DNA of 64,000 nt from assembly GCA_963745755.1 (NCBI GenBank), contig CAVUYP010000002.1:248001-312000 (forward strand), read 5' to 3'. The translations under genes were made by a program, and so were the position numbers. This DNA comes from RHKX01 sp963745755. Its GTDB lineage: Bacteria > Actinomycetota > Thermoleophilia > Solirubrobacterales > 70-9. Under the pieces are notes generated by a model. The model saw only the letters and a list, made by a program, of their open reading frames with translations, did not search any database and was not told where the DNA came from. Each line of letters opens with the position of its first letter. Position 1 is the stretch's first letter. Positions 19,129 to 28,159 of this stretch are shown one piece after another.

Positions 19129-20067
19129 GTGATCGCCTCCCAGCAATGGTCGGAGGGCGAGATGACCAGGCGGTTCGAGTCGGCGTGGAGCGAATGGAAC
19201 CGGCTCGGCGCCGTCGCAACCGGCAGCTGGACGGGCGGCGCGCTGGCCGCGCTCGAGTACGCCGGGGTCCGCGGCGAGGAGGTGCTGTGCCCGTCGAACA
19301 CCTTCATGGCCACGGTCCTGGCGATCGAGCACGCCGGCGGCCGGCCGGTCTTCGTCGACTCGCGGCGGGACGACCTCTGCATGTCGTTCGAGGACTTCGT
19401 CGCGAAGGCCGAGGCGCATGCTCCGAAGGCCGCGGTCCTGGTCCACATCGGCGGCCACATCGCCTTCGACGTCGAGCGGATCGCCGACTACTGCCGCGAC
19501 CACGGGATCTTCCTGCTCGAGGACTGCGCCCACGCCCACGGCGCCGACTGGAACGGCCGCCGACCGGGCTCCTGGGGCGATGCCGGCGTCTACTCGTTCT
19601 ACGCGACGAAGACGATCTCGACCGGCGAGGGCGGCATGCTCGTCGCCGATGACGCCGACCTGCTCGAGTTCGCGCGCTCCTTCCGCAACTACGGCAAGCC
19701 CGACCACGTCGTCGGCGGGCTCAACTTCCGGATCAGCGAATTCACGGCGGCGCTCGGGACGATCCAGACCGAGCGGCTGCCCGAGATCGTCGAGCGCAAG
19801 AACGAGATCGCCCGCGATCTGCTCGACCCCGAGCACCCGAACCGGCTGCGGCTGCCCGAGGGTATGACCTCCGGCCTCTACAAGTACATCGTCTTCGACG
19901 AGATCGAGCGCTCGACCGGAAAGGTCTACGAGCAGCCCTGCCACCGGATCGTCGGCACCGGCGACGATCTGCCGAACACGGATTGGATCGCCGCAAACCA
20001 CTGGTGCGTGCCGCTCTACTACGCCCCCGCAGCGGAGCCTCTGGCGGCCGAGGTCGGGACGGCGTGA
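19129..20067 (+). CDS. DegT/DnrJ/EryC1-family PLP aminotransferase
   Basis: Sugar aminotransferase-like enzyme. Landmarks: PSNTFMAT, the PLP-contacting LLEDCAHAHGADW, FYATKTISTGEGGM (Schiff-base lysine in ATKT) and RNYGKPDHVVGGLNFRISEF. GTG at 19129 is the first usual start codon, but coding-like sequence (RFAIGFDRRDVERLHALW) continues upstream in frame to about 19060, so the true start may be a rare codon such as CTG at 19048. A GCCGATAA hexamer-like -10 at 19000-19007 lies just upstream. The stop overlaps the epimerase GTG (GTGA), so the pair is translationally coupled, suggesting joint synthesis of an amino-sugar. Confidence 0.83.
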   Translation: MIASQQWSEGEMTRRFESAWSEWNRLGAVATGSWTGGALAALEYAGVRGEEVLCPSNTFMATVLAIEHAGGRPVFVDSRRDDLCMSFEDFVAKAEAHAPKAAVLVHIGGHIAFDVERIADYCRDHGIFLLEDCAHAHGADWNGRRPGSWGDAGVYSFYATKTISTGEGGMLVADDADLLEFARSFRNYGKPDHVVGGLNFRISEFTAALGTIQTERLPEIVERKNEIARDLLDPEHPNRLRLPEGMTSGLYKYIVFDEIERSTGKVYEQPCHRIVGTGDDLPNTDWIAANHWCVPLYYAPAAEPLAAEVGTA

Positions 20068-21425
20068 AGCGCGTACTCGTCACCGGCGGATCGGGGTTCA
20101 TCGGCTCCCACGTCGTCGATCGGCTGGCGGCCGCCGGGATCGACCCGCGGATCTACGACCTGCGCCATTCGCCGCACCACCCCGAGGGTGGGATCGACAC
20201 GGTCGTCGGCGACCTGCTCGACACCGACGCGCTCTGCCATGCGCTGCGCGGCTGCGACGCGGTCATCCACCTCGCCGCCGCCGCCGACGTCGGCATCGTC
20301 GCCGCCGAGCCCGTCGCCGCCGAGCAGACCAACGCCCGGGGGACGATCTCGGTGCTCGAGGCGGCTCGGTCGGTCGGCGTCGAGCGGGTCGTCTACGGGA
20401 GCACGATCTGGGTCTACGGCGAGTCGGGAGAGGGGACGATCGACGAGGAGTCGCCGGTCGGCCTGCCGCGGCACCTCTACACGGCGAGCAAGCTGGCCGG
20501 CGAGATGTACTGCACCTCCTACGAGGAGCTCTACGACGTCCCCTACACGATCCTCCGCTTCGGCATTCCCTACGGACCGCGCTCGCGGCCGGCAGCGGTG
20601 ATCCCGATCTTCGTCCGCAAGGCGCTGGCCGGCGAACCGCTGACGATCGCCGGCGACGGCCTGCAGACGAGGCGCTTCGTCTACGTCGAGGATCTCGCCG
20701 AGGGCATCGTTCGCGGCCTCCGGCCGCAGGCCGCGAACCGCGTCTACAACCTCGCCTCGAACGAGACGGTGACGATCCGCAAGCTCGCCGACGTCGTCGG
20801 CGAGGTCGTCGGGTCGGCCGAGATCGTCCACACCCCGGGCCGCAACGGCGACTTCGGCGGCGCCGAGATCGCCAACGTCCGGGCCATGGAGGAGCTCGGC
20901 TGGAGCGCCGACACACCGCTCGAGGAGGGCGTCTCGCGCTACCTCGACTGGCTCCGCGAGGCTCCCGCCGCCGCTCTCGAGCCGACGCCGGCGCCGGCGC
21001 CCGCCGCGGCGACGGCCGGCGCCCCGCCCGCTGCGCCGGGGGCGCGCTCGCGGGCCGGCGAGCGGTTCCCGATCGGGACCTGGGCCGTCGCGGTCGCCTT
21101 CGGCACCTTCCTTGCGGCGCTGCTCTCGATCCGCACCGACGACTTCGGCACCGGCCAGACGACGACGGTCGTCTTCGTTGCCCTGATCGCGATCGTCGCG
21201 GCCCTCTCCTCGCGGCGGACCTGGTCGGGAGCGCTGGCCTGGGGCCTGACCGGCTTGTACGTCGTCCTGCTGATCGTCCCGGCCACCCATCACGCCTTGC
21301 ACCTGTCGATCCCCCACGTCGGGGCGTTCGCCCTCGCCGCCCTCGGCGCCGTCGGCGCGCTCGGCGTCGTGGCCGCCTCCGATCGGATCCCGGCTCCCGA
21401 GGTCGTCACCGAACCCGGGCCCTGA
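20064..21425 (+). CDS. NAD-dependent sugar epimerase/dehydratase with C-terminal membrane domain
   Basis: 453 residues. Residues 1-310 are an extended SDR: TGGSGFIGSH (NAD-binding), HLAAAADVG, STIWVYGES and YTASKLAGE (catalytic Tyr and Lys). After a Pro/Ala linker (EPTPAPAPAAATAG) come about four hydrophobic helices (residues of about 350-440), an uncommon tail that would anchor the enzyme to the membrane. Coupled by overlap to the aminotransferase. Probably makes a nucleotide-sugar used for a surface glycan. The exact sugar cannot be read from sequence. Confidence 0.85.
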   Translation: MKRVLVTGGSGFIGSHVVDRLAAAGIDPRIYDLRHSPHHPEGGIDTVVGDLLDTDALCHALRGCDAVIHLAAAADVGIVAAEPVAAEQTNARGTISVLEAARSVGVERVVYGSTIWVYGESGEGTIDEESPVGLPRHLYTASKLAGEMYCTSYEELYDVPYTILRFGIPYGPRSRPAAVIPIFVRKALAGEPLTIAGDGLQTRRFVYVEDLAEGIVRGLRPQAANRVYNLASNETVTIRKLADVVGEVVGSAEIVHTPGRNGDFGGAEIANVRAMEELGWSADTPLEEGVSRYLDWLREAPAAALEPTPAPAPAAATAGAPPAAPGARSRAGERFPIGTWAVAVAFGTFLAALLSIRTDDFGTGQTTTVVFVALIAIVAALSSRRTWSGALAWGLTGLYVVLLIVPATHHALHLSIPHVGAFALAALGAVGALGVVAASDRIPAPEVVTEPGP

Positions 21426-21440
21426 GCCGCGGCGAGCGCC

Positions 21441-22160
21441 TCAGAGCGCGATCGTCTCAAGCCCGGCGCCGGCGACGGCATCGAGCACCCGCGGTATCGC
21501 CTCGGCGGTAGCGCGCCACGATCCGGCGGCGCTGTAGTGGTCGGCGTCGTGGAGCAGCAGCACGTCGCCGGCGCCGAGATCCTCGGTCACCTCGCCGGCG
21601 ATCGACGCCGCCGTCGCCCGCCGGCGCCAGTCGTGACCCCACTTCGACCAGAGCAGCGACGTGAGGCCGTGACGACGGACGATCGCGGGTCCGGGCGGGC
21701 TGAAGATCCCATACGGGGGGCGATAGATCCGCGGCGTGGTTCCGGTCGCCTCGGCGATCGTGGTCAGCCCGCGATCGAGGTCATCGGTGAACCGGGCGGG
21801 GGTGAGGCGCAGCATGTTGCGGTGGCGGTAGCCGTGGACGCCGACCGTATGCCCGGCGGCGACTATCTCCGCCGCGAGCGAGCGGTCGCGGTCGACCTGT
21901 TCGCCGACGAGCAGGAAGGTCGCGACGGCGCCACGACGGGCGAGCGCTTCGAGGACGGCGGGGGTGCCGGCCGGGTGGGGCCCGTCGTCGAAGCTCACCG
22001 CAACCGCCGCCGCGACGGCGACCCGGCGGGGTACTCCCAGCGCCCGGGCGACGGCGGGCACGATCGGGGCCAGGGCCGGCGCCGCCCAGGCGGTTCCGGC
22101 GGCCGCGGCGACGATCGCCGCTGCGGCGCCGGCGCGAGCGGGTGAAGATGGCCCTGGCAT
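21441..22160 (-). CDS. Polysaccharide deacetylase (NodB domain)
   Basis: 239 residues from ATG at 22160. An N-terminal hydrophobic stretch acts as a signal or anchor, followed by the carbohydrate esterase 4 fold: SFDDGPH (metal/catalytic Asp pair), HTVGVHGYRHRNM (His ligands), RPPYGIFSP and a LLLHDADHY C-terminal His motif. Acts on N-acetylated cell-surface polysaccharide or peptidoglycan. Convergent with the epimerase gene (16 bases between) and divergent from the transporter gene at 22179. Confidence 0.87.
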   Translation of the reverse strand: MPGPSSPARAGAAAAIVAAAAGTAWAAPALAPIVPAVARALGVPRRVAVAAAVAVSFDDGPHPAGTPAVLEALARRGAVATFLLVGEQVDRDRSLAAEIVAAGHTVGVHGYRHRNMLRLTPARFTDDLDRGLTTIAEATGTTPRIYRPPYGIFSPPGPAIVRRHGLTSLLWSKWGHDWRRRATAASIAGEVTEDLGAGDVLLLHDADHYSAAGSWRATAEAIPRVLDAVAGAGLETIAL

Positions 22161-22178
22161 GATCGGATCCTCGCACTG

Positions 22179-23102
22179 ATGGACGGCACCCTCTGGCTCG
22201 GTTTCGCGTTCGCACTCGCCGCGGCGTTCTGTTACGAGACCGGCTACGCGATCCAGGCGCTCGAGGCGCGCCGGGCGCCCGAGCGCCACTCGCTGCGACC
22301 GTCGCTGCTCGGCTACCTGCTCAATCGGCCGATCTGGCTGGCGGCGACGGTCCTCTCGCTGATCGGCTGGCCGCTGCAGATCCTCGCCCTCTCCCACGCG
22401 CCGCTGACGCTGGTGCAGCCGACCCTCGCCCTCGGCTTGCTGCTCCTGCTGGCCCTCGGGGTCTGGGTGCTCGGCGAGCCGGTCGGCCGGCGGGAGATCC
22501 TCGCGGTCGCGATCATCGTCGCCGCGGTGGCGGTGATCGGCTGGGTCGGTCCGCGCGAATCCGGTGAGGTGCCGCGAAACCTCGGTCTCGCGATCGCCCT
22601 CGGGGCCCTGGCACTCGTCGCGCTGGCCCCGTTCGGCCACTCCCTGCTCGGCGCCGGACGCAGCCCGGTGGCGCTCCTCGTCGCCGGCGCGGGTGCCGCC
22701 GACGCCCTGGCGGCCTTCGTTGCGAAGCTGATCGCCGAGGACCTGTCCTCCGGTGCGTGGGCGGCCGTCGTCCTCGCGGTCGCGGTCGTCGGCACGGTCG
22801 TCGTCCTCGGGGTGATCGCGGAGACGACGGCCCTGCAGCGCTCGGCGGCGACCCGGGTCGCGCCCGCCGTGCTGGTGATCCAGATCGCCGTGCCGGTCGT
22901 GCTGGCGCCGCTGGTCGGCGGCGAGGGCTGGGGCGGGACGGCGCTCGGCGGCGGGGTCCTGGTTGCCGCCGTCGCCGCGCTGGCGGTCGGGGTCGGCCTG
23001 CTCGGAAGCTCGCCGGCGGTCGCCGACGTGATCGCCGAACGGCCGAGCGACGAGGACGAGGAGATTGCGAGCGGCGACCGGCCTACCCGGGCAGCAGGCT
23101 GA
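22179..23102 (+). CDS. EamA/DMT-type membrane transporter
   Basis: 307 residues with nine to ten hydrophobic helices, in two halves as in drug/metabolite transporters; SHAPLTLVQPTLALGLLLLL is typical of the first repeat. A short acidic cytosolic tail ends it. Substrate unknown. Its last 20 bases overlap the 3' end of the opposing glycosyltransferase gene. Confidence 0.7.
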   Translation: MDGTLWLGFAFALAAAFCYETGYAIQALEARRAPERHSLRPSLLGYLLNRPIWLAATVLSLIGWPLQILALSHAPLTLVQPTLALGLLLLLALGVWVLGEPVGRREILAVAIIVAAVAVIGWVGPRESGEVPRNLGLAIALGALALVALAPFGHSLLGAGRSPVALLVAGAGAADALAAFVAKLIAEDLSSGAWAAVVLAVAVVGTVVVLGVIAETTALQRSAATRVAPAVLVIQIAVPVVLAPLVGGEGWGGTALGGGVLVAAVAALAVGVGLLGSSPAVADVIAERPSDEDEEIASGDRPTRAAG

Positions 23103-24174
23103 GGACGGCCGACGCGGCGCTCGGCAGGGCCGCGAAGGACGGGTCCGGATTTCTCGGCAGCTCGACGGCGCGGCGCAGGGCCGCTCCCAGCTCGGCCCGG
23201 TCGGTGGCCACCTCGGCGAGGCCCTCGCGCACGTATGCCTGGTTGTTGATCCGTACGTGGGCACGTCCCCAGCCGTAGGAGATGACCCGGCAGCCGAGCA
23301 TCAGTGCTTCGAGGACGGTCAGGCCGGCGGTCGAGTGAACGAGCACGTCGGAGGCGGCGAGGAGGTCGGGCATCTCCTCCGTGAAGCCGAGCACCGTCAC
23401 CCTCGGATCGGCGCCGAAGCGGCGCTGAAGCTCACCATGGACGTCCTCGTTGCGTCCGCCCAGGCAGACGACGCGGGCGTCCGCCAGCAGCAGGGCCTCC
23501 TCGACCGCGCCGGTCAGGTCGCCGACGCCCCAGCCGCCGCCGGAGACGGTGACGACACGGCCCTCGGCCGGCAGCCCGAGCCGGCGGCGGGCGGCGCGCT
23601 CGTCGCGGGGCTCGTAGAAGTCGGGATCGGTCAGGCCGCGCACGCACTCGATGCGGCTGGCGGGCGCGATCGACTCGACCTCGGCGGCGGACTCCGGGTG
23701 GGTGATCAGATGGAGATCGATGCCCGGGTGGGCCCAGTACCAGAGCGAGGCGAGGTCGGTGATCGCCGAGACGACCGGCATGCCGATCCGGCCCTTGGCC
23801 CGGAGCCGACCGAGGGCCTCCGTCGAGCCCGGATAGGTCGAGACGACCAGGTCCGGCGATGCCTCGCGCACGGCTCGCTTCGCCGGCCTTCCCGCCAGCC
23901 CGCCGGTGATCGCGCCGGCGAGTCGCCGGGTCGGCCCGATCTGGGCGATCAGGCGGTACTCGAGGTCGAACATCCTGTTTCCCCAGTCGGAGTCGAAACG
24001 CGAACCGTCGAGGACGATGCGCTTCGCGAATCCACCGACCACATCGAGGAAGTCGACGACTTCGACCCGGGCGCCGGGGCACTCCTCGCGGATGCCCGCC
24101 GCGAGGACCCGGGCCGGCAGGTCGTGGCCCTCGCCGATCGACGCGGTCAGGATCAGTACTCGCGGCGCATCCAT
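23083..24174 (-). CDS. Glycosyltransferase of the MGDG-synthase/MurG (GT28) type
   Basis: 363 residues from ATG at 24174. The N-terminus LILTASIGEGHDLPA is the monogalactosyldiacylglycerol-synthase signature (SxGxGH); the C-terminal half has SGGGWGVGD, CLGGRN, VLGFTEEMPDLLAASDVLVHSTAGLTVLEAL, the nucleotide-sugar-binding face. Likely transfers a sugar to a membrane lipid on the inner leaflet. The downstream overlap with the transporter gene is tail to tail. Confidence 0.85.
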   Translation of the reverse strand: MDAPRVLILTASIGEGHDLPARVLAAGIREECPGARVEVVDFLDVVGGFAKRIVLDGSRFDSDWGNRMFDLEYRLIAQIGPTRRLAGAITGGLAGRPAKRAVREASPDLVVSTYPGSTEALGRLRAKGRIGMPVVSAITDLASLWYWAHPGIDLHLITHPESAAEVESIAPASRIECVRGLTDPDFYEPRDERAARRRLGLPAEGRVVTVSGGGWGVGDLTGAVEEALLLADARVVCLGGRNEDVHGELQRRFGADPRVTVLGFTEEMPDLLAASDVLVHSTAGLTVLEALMLGCRVISYGWGRAHVRINNQAYVREGLAEVATDRAELGAALRRAVELPRNPDPSFAALPSAASAVLSLLPG

Positions 24175-24245
24175 CGGCCCGGGCAGGATATGCGCCGCCG
24201 CCCGGACGTTCGTGTCATTGACCGGGATAGTCCCGGTCAATCGCG

Positions 24246-24809
24246 CTAGCGATGGCCCACCATCCCGTAGCTGAGCTCGACCATCCCGTTGTCGAAGGCG
24301 GTCGTCGCGAGCAGCTTCATCGGCGGGACCGGCGCGGCGAAGAGCGGCAGGCCGTCGCCGAGGACGAGCGGGACGACGGTGACGCGGAGCAGGTCGAGCA
24401 GGCCCGCCTCGACGTACTGGGAGGCGAGCTCGCCACCGCCGACGACCCAGAGGTCCTTGCCGGCCGCCGCGGCGAGCATCTCGGCGTGGAGGCCGGCCAC
24501 CGAGCCCGAGGCGAACCGCAGGCCGGTTGCACCGTCGACCGCAGGCAGCTCGCGCGAGGTCATCACCCAGACCGGCAGGTCGTCGTAGACCCACTCCTCG
24601 TCGAGGATGAACTGATAGGTCTTAGAGCCCATCACCAAGGCCCCGATGCCGTCCATGAACGCCGGATAGGACTCCTCGACCGGCCCGGCGCTGGCCGCCT
24701 CGCCGCCGTAGCCGGGGCCGTCGAAGCCGGTCAGCCAGTCGAGCTTCTCCTCGGGCTCGGCGATGTAGCCGTCGAGGCTCATCGCCGCGTAGTAGACGGT
24801 CTGCGCCAT
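24246..24809 (-). CDS. Dihydrofolate-reductase-fold protein (RibD C-terminal/YyaP type)
   Basis: 187 residues. AAMSLDGYIA at the N-terminus, GSKTYQFIL and WVVGGGELASQY (NADPH-binding glycine-rich loop) place it in the DHFR-like RibD-C family. Such proteins are pyrimidine or pterin reductase relatives of unclear substrate. Complete, with no operon partner evident. Confidence 0.83.
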   Translation of the reverse strand: MAQTVYYAAMSLDGYIAEPEEKLDWLTGFDGPGYGGEAASAGPVEESYPAFMDGIGALVMGSKTYQFILDEEWVYDDLPVWVMTSRELPAVDGATGLRFASGSVAGLHAEMLAAAAGKDLWVVGGGELASQYVEAGLLDLLRVTVVPLVLGDGLPLFAAPVPPMKLLATTAFDNGMVELSYGMVGHR

Positions 24810-24984
24810 CGGTCTCCGAGGCTAGCGGGCGACGCCGGGACGCTCTCCGGCGGGCTGCAGCCGGGTCCGGCTGGGCGCACCGTTGCCGCTTCCTAATAGT
24901 TGCCTAAGACCTCGGTGGGAGGGCTGGACATCGGCGTCGCGGCGAGCGAAGCTGAATCTGACGTATTCCACAAGGAGGTCGCGA

Positions 24985-25110
24985 ATGTCACCGGTGGTTG
25001 TCTGCATGGGAGCGCTCGACGCGGTCGTGCTCGCCCAGGCCGCTTACGCAGCCCGGGAGCTGAGCCAGGGTGGATCGGAGGCCGACGAGAAGGATTCGGC
25101 CGGCGAGTGA
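24985..25110 (+). CDS. Small conserved-looking protein, 41 residues
   Basis: ATG preceded by a perfect AAGGAGGT at the ideal distance, which decides this start over longer frames. The product has a short hydrophobic/Ala-rich half (VVVCMGALDAVVLAQAAYAA) and an acidic tail (EADEKDSAGE). Too short for family assignment; could be a membrane-associated regulator or leader peptide. The unusually strong ribosome site is the best evidence that it is real. Confidence 0.55.
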   Translation: MSPVVVCMGALDAVVLAQAAYAARELSQGGSEADEKDSAGE

Positions 25111-25194
25111 CCGGCGGATCCGGCGCCGCCCGGCGCTGAGCGGCGCCGAGCCCCAGATCCCGCGCGCCGGTCGCCGCGTTAGGGTCGAGCGACG

Positions 25195-26160
25195 ATGAGC
25201 GACCCCTCGCGCAGCGATCTCGAGCGCGCCGTCTCGGCGGTCGTCAACGACTGCCTCGGCGTGCAGCCGGGCGAGAACGTGCTGGTGATCGCCAACCCGG
25301 CGACGCTCGGGCTCGGCGAGCGGCTCCGCGGCGAGGCCGGCCGCGCCGGCGCCGACGCGGTGCTGGCGCTGATGGCCGAACGCGACTCGCATGCCGCCGA
25401 GCCGCCGCCCCCGGTTGCGGCGGCGATGGGCGCCGCCGACGTCGTCCTCGCCCCGACCGTGCAGTCGCTCTCCCACACCGCCGCCCGCAAGGCGGCCTCG
25501 GAGGCGGGCGCCAGGATCGCGACCCTGCCCGGCGTCACCGAGCAGATGCTCGCCCGGGTGATGAGCGCCGACATGGCCGAGCTGCGACGCCGCGGTCGCG
25601 CGATCGCCGACATCCTCGACGCCGGCAGCGAGGCACGGATCACCTGCGCCAACGGCAGCGATCTGCGGCTCGGGCTCGAGGGCCGGACGGCGATCCCCGA
25701 CGCCGGCGAGCTGAGCGGGCCGGCGGCGTTCGGCAACCTGCCCTGCGGCGAGGGCTTCATCTCGCCCGACGACCGCGCCTGCGAGGGGACCCTGATCGTC
25801 GACGGCACGATCGCCGGGGTCGGGATCCCCGCCGAGCCGGTCAGGCTGACCGTCGCCGGCGGCCGGCTGGCCGACGCGAGCGGCCCCGAGGGCGCCGCTC
25901 TGGTCGAGCTGCTCACCGCCCACGGCGAGGAGGGGAGGACGATCGCCGAGCTCGGCGTCGGCACGAACGAGAAGGCGGAGCTGACCGGCAACGTGCTCGA
26001 GGACGAGAAGCTGCTCGGGACCGTCCACGTCGCCTTCGGCGCCTCGGCGGCGATCGGCGGCCGGATCCAGGTGCCGGTCCACCTCGACTGCGTCGTCATG
26101 CGGCCGACCCTGACCGTCGACGGGACCGCGGTCGTCCGCGACGGCGAGCTGCTCGTCTGA
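25195..26160 (+). CDS. M29-type (leucyl) aminopeptidase-like protein
   Basis: 321 residues. The C-terminal half carries the M29 pattern: GFISPDD with nearby acid, ELGVGTNEKAELTGNVLEDEK (metal-binding Glu), VHVAFGASA and VHLDCV (metal-binding His/Asp). Likely a metal-dependent exopeptidase in the cytosol, although many members of this branch are uncharacterised. It is followed directly by the formimidoyltransferase gene on the same strand. Confidence 0.75.
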   Translation: MSDPSRSDLERAVSAVVNDCLGVQPGENVLVIANPATLGLGERLRGEAGRAGADAVLALMAERDSHAAEPPPPVAAAMGAADVVLAPTVQSLSHTAARKAASEAGARIATLPGVTEQMLARVMSADMAELRRRGRAIADILDAGSEARITCANGSDLRLGLEGRTAIPDAGELSGPAAFGNLPCGEGFISPDDRACEGTLIVDGTIAGVGIPAEPVRLTVAGGRLADASGPEGAALVELLTAHGEEGRTIAELGVGTNEKAELTGNVLEDEKLLGTVHVAFGASAAIGGRIQVPVHLDCVVMRPTLTVDGTAVVRDGELLV

Positions 26161-26164
26161 TCCC

Positions 26165-27076
26165 CTGACGGCCGCGGCGGACAAGCGCCTGCTCGCCGTC
26201 CCGAACGTCTCCGACGGCGCCGAGCCCGGCGTCGTCGCCCACCTTCGCGAGGCCCTCGCCGCGCCGGTCACGCTGCTCGACGAGCACTCCGACGCGGTCC
26301 ACAACCGGACCGTGTTCACGATCGCCGGCGACGATTCGGCGCTGCTCGGGGCGCTCGGCCGGCTCGCCGCCGTGGCGATCGAGCGGATCGACATCGGCAG
26401 CCAGCGCGGCGCCCATCCGCGGATCGGCTCGATCGACGTCTGCCCGGTCGTCTGGCGTGAGCAGTCGCAGCGGCCCCGCGCCGTCGAGCTGGCGATGGCG
26501 GTCGCCGAGCAGCTCGGCTCGCTCGGGCTGCCGGTCTTCCTCTACGGCGAGCCGGCGAGCGCGCCGGAGCGCCGCGAGCGGGCCTACTTCCGCCGTGGCG
26601 GCCACGTCGAGCTGGCCCGGCGGATGCTCGCCGGCGAGCTAGCGCCCGACTTCGGACCGGGCCGACCGCACCCGACCGCCGGCGGCGTCCTCGTCACCGC
26701 CCGGCCGCCGTTGGCGGCGTTCAACCTCGAGCTCGCTCCGGGAGCGACCCTCGACTCCGGCCGGGCGATCGCCGCCGGCCTGCGCGAGTCCGGGGGCGGT
26801 TTGGCCGGCGTCCGGGCGCTGGCGATCGAGCTCGGCCCCGGGCGGATCCAGATCTCGACCAACGTCCACGACCCGGTCGCGGTGCCGCTGGCCGAGGTCG
26901 TCGAGCTGACCAGGCGGCTCTGCGAGCCGCGGGGAACGCGGCCGGTCGCGGCCGAGCTGGTCGGGCTGGTCCCGGCGGCGGCGCTGGCCGGCTGGCCGCA
27001 GGAGCTGCCGATCGCCGGCGGCGATCCGGCCGGGCGGACGATCGAGTCGCGCCTCGCTGCCGCGGCGAGCGCCTAG
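26165..27076 (+). CDS. ftcD: Glutamate formimidoyltransferase (N-terminal FTCD type)
   Basis: Transfers the formimino group of N-formiminoglutamate to tetrahydrofolate. Landmarks: LLAVPNVSDG, DAVHNRTVFTIAG, GAHPRIGSIDVCPVVW, GEPASAPERR, FNLELAPG and QISTNVHDP. Only the transferase part is present (about 303 residues), with no cyclodeaminase domain. No ATG, GTG or TTG exists before the conserved N-terminus; CTG at 26165, five bases after the previous stop, is the only plausible start, unless a base error hides a GTG. With hutF in the same window the organism may have two ways to handle formiminoglutamate. Confidence 0.83.
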   Translation: MTAAADKRLLAVPNVSDGAEPGVVAHLREALAAPVTLLDEHSDAVHNRTVFTIAGDDSALLGALGRLAAVAIERIDIGSQRGAHPRIGSIDVCPVVWREQSQRPRAVELAMAVAEQLGSLGLPVFLYGEPASAPERRERAYFRRGGHVELARRMLAGELAPDFGPGRPHPTAGGVLVTARPPLAAFNLELAPGATLDSGRAIAAGLRESGGGLAGVRALAIELGPGRIQISTNVHDPVAVPLAEVVELTRRLCEPRGTRPVAAELVGLVPAAALAGWPQELPIAGGDPAGRTIESRLAAAASA

Positions 27077-27087
27077 AATCGTCGCCT

Positions 27088-27492
27088 ATGCCGGGCAACG
27101 CCAAGCCACGCCGCCGCAAGCACCGCGGCACCCAGACCGGAAGCATCAGCCGCGGACGGGGCCGCCGGCCCCGCAATCGCCAGGAGGCGATGGCGCAGGC
27201 GCGGTCCCGTGGCAAGGGCGGCGGCAAGGGCGGCGGCAAGCAGCGCGTCGATCGCCGCGACCTGCCGCCGACCTGGCGCGGCGCCGGCATCCGCGGGCTG
27301 CTGTTCGCGGCGCTGCTATTGCCGGTGTCGCTCCTGTTCGGCCAGCCGCTCGGCGGCGCGATCGCGCTGACCGTGATCGCCGCGATCGTCTACGTACCGC
27401 TCGGCTTCTACACCGAGACGTTCTTCTTCAACCGCCGCAGGCTGCGCGAGCAGCGCAAGCGCGAGGCCGCCCAGGCCGAGAAGGACGACTGA
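27088..27492 (+). CDS. Small membrane protein with basic Gly/Lys/Arg N-terminus
   Basis: 134 residues. The first 65 are extremely basic (NAKPRRRKHRG; SRGKGGGKGGGKQRVDRRD) and could bind nucleic acid or lipid head groups. Two hydrophobic helices follow (about 70-110), then a charged C-terminal tail. No named domain. Eleven bases after ftcD and seven before the MBL gene, so probably co-transcribed. Confidence 0.65.
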   Translation: MPGNAKPRRRKHRGTQTGSISRGRGRRPRNRQEAMAQARSRGKGGGKGGGKQRVDRRDLPPTWRGAGIRGLLFAALLLPVSLLFGQPLGGAIALTVIAAIVYVPLGFYTETFFFNRRRLREQRKREAAQAEKDD

Positions 27493-27499
27493 GCCGGCG

Positions 27500-28147
27500 A
27501 TGGACGTCCGCAGCTTCACGGTCGGTCCGTTCGCCGAGAACACCTACATCCTCCGCCGCGATGGCTCCGACCGGGCGCTGGTCGTCGACCCCGGCGACGA
27601 GGCGCCGCGGCTGCTGGGCGCGATCGACGAGCTCGGCGTCGGCGTCGACGCGATCCTGCTCACCCACACCCACGTCGACCACGTCGGCGCCGTCGCGCCG
27701 GTCGCCGCGGCTACAGGGGCGCCCGTCTACTGCCCGGAGCTGGAGACGCCGATGCTCGCCGACATCATGAAGTGGACCCCGATCCCCGGGATCGGCCCGT
27801 TCGAGGGCTACGAGGCCGACGAGACGCTCGGCGGCGGCGAGCGGCTCGAGCTCGCCGGCTTCGACATCGACGTCATCTTCACGCCCGGCCACAGCATCGG
27901 CCACCTCAGCTACTCGATCCCCGACGAGGCGGCGCTGTTCAGCGGCGACGTCCTCTTCCAGGGGTCGGTGGGCCGCGTCGACCTGCCCGGCGGGGACTGG
28001 CCGACGCTGGCGGCGAGCCTGCGGTCGCTCGTCGACGCCCATCCGCCGGAGACGGTCGTCTACCCGGGCCACATGGGCCTGACGACCCTCGAGCGCGAGC
28101 TCGGCTCCAACCCCTTCCTCGCCGACCTGCCCGCGGCGGCCGAGTAA
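27500..28147 (+). CDS. MBL-fold hydrolase (glyoxalase II-like)
   Basis: 215 residues. THTHVDHVG is the zinc-binding THxHxDH motif; FTPGHSIGHLSY, LFSGDVLFQGSVGR and VVYPGHMG give the remaining ligands. This is the common actinobacterial hydroxyacylglutathione-hydrolase-like protein usually found next to hisS; these organisms lack glutathione, so the natural thioester is probably different. It precedes hisS by 12 bases. Confidence 0.87.
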   Translation: MDVRSFTVGPFAENTYILRRDGSDRALVVDPGDEAPRLLGAIDELGVGVDAILLTHTHVDHVGAVAPVAAATGAPVYCPELETPMLADIMKWTPIPGIGPFEGYEADETLGGGERLELAGFDIDVIFTPGHSIGHLSYSIPDEAALFSGDVLFQGSVGRVDLPGGDWPTLAASLRSLVDAHPPETVVYPGHMGLTTLERELGSNPFLADLPAAAE

Positions 28148-28159
28148 CCCGCGGCTGCC

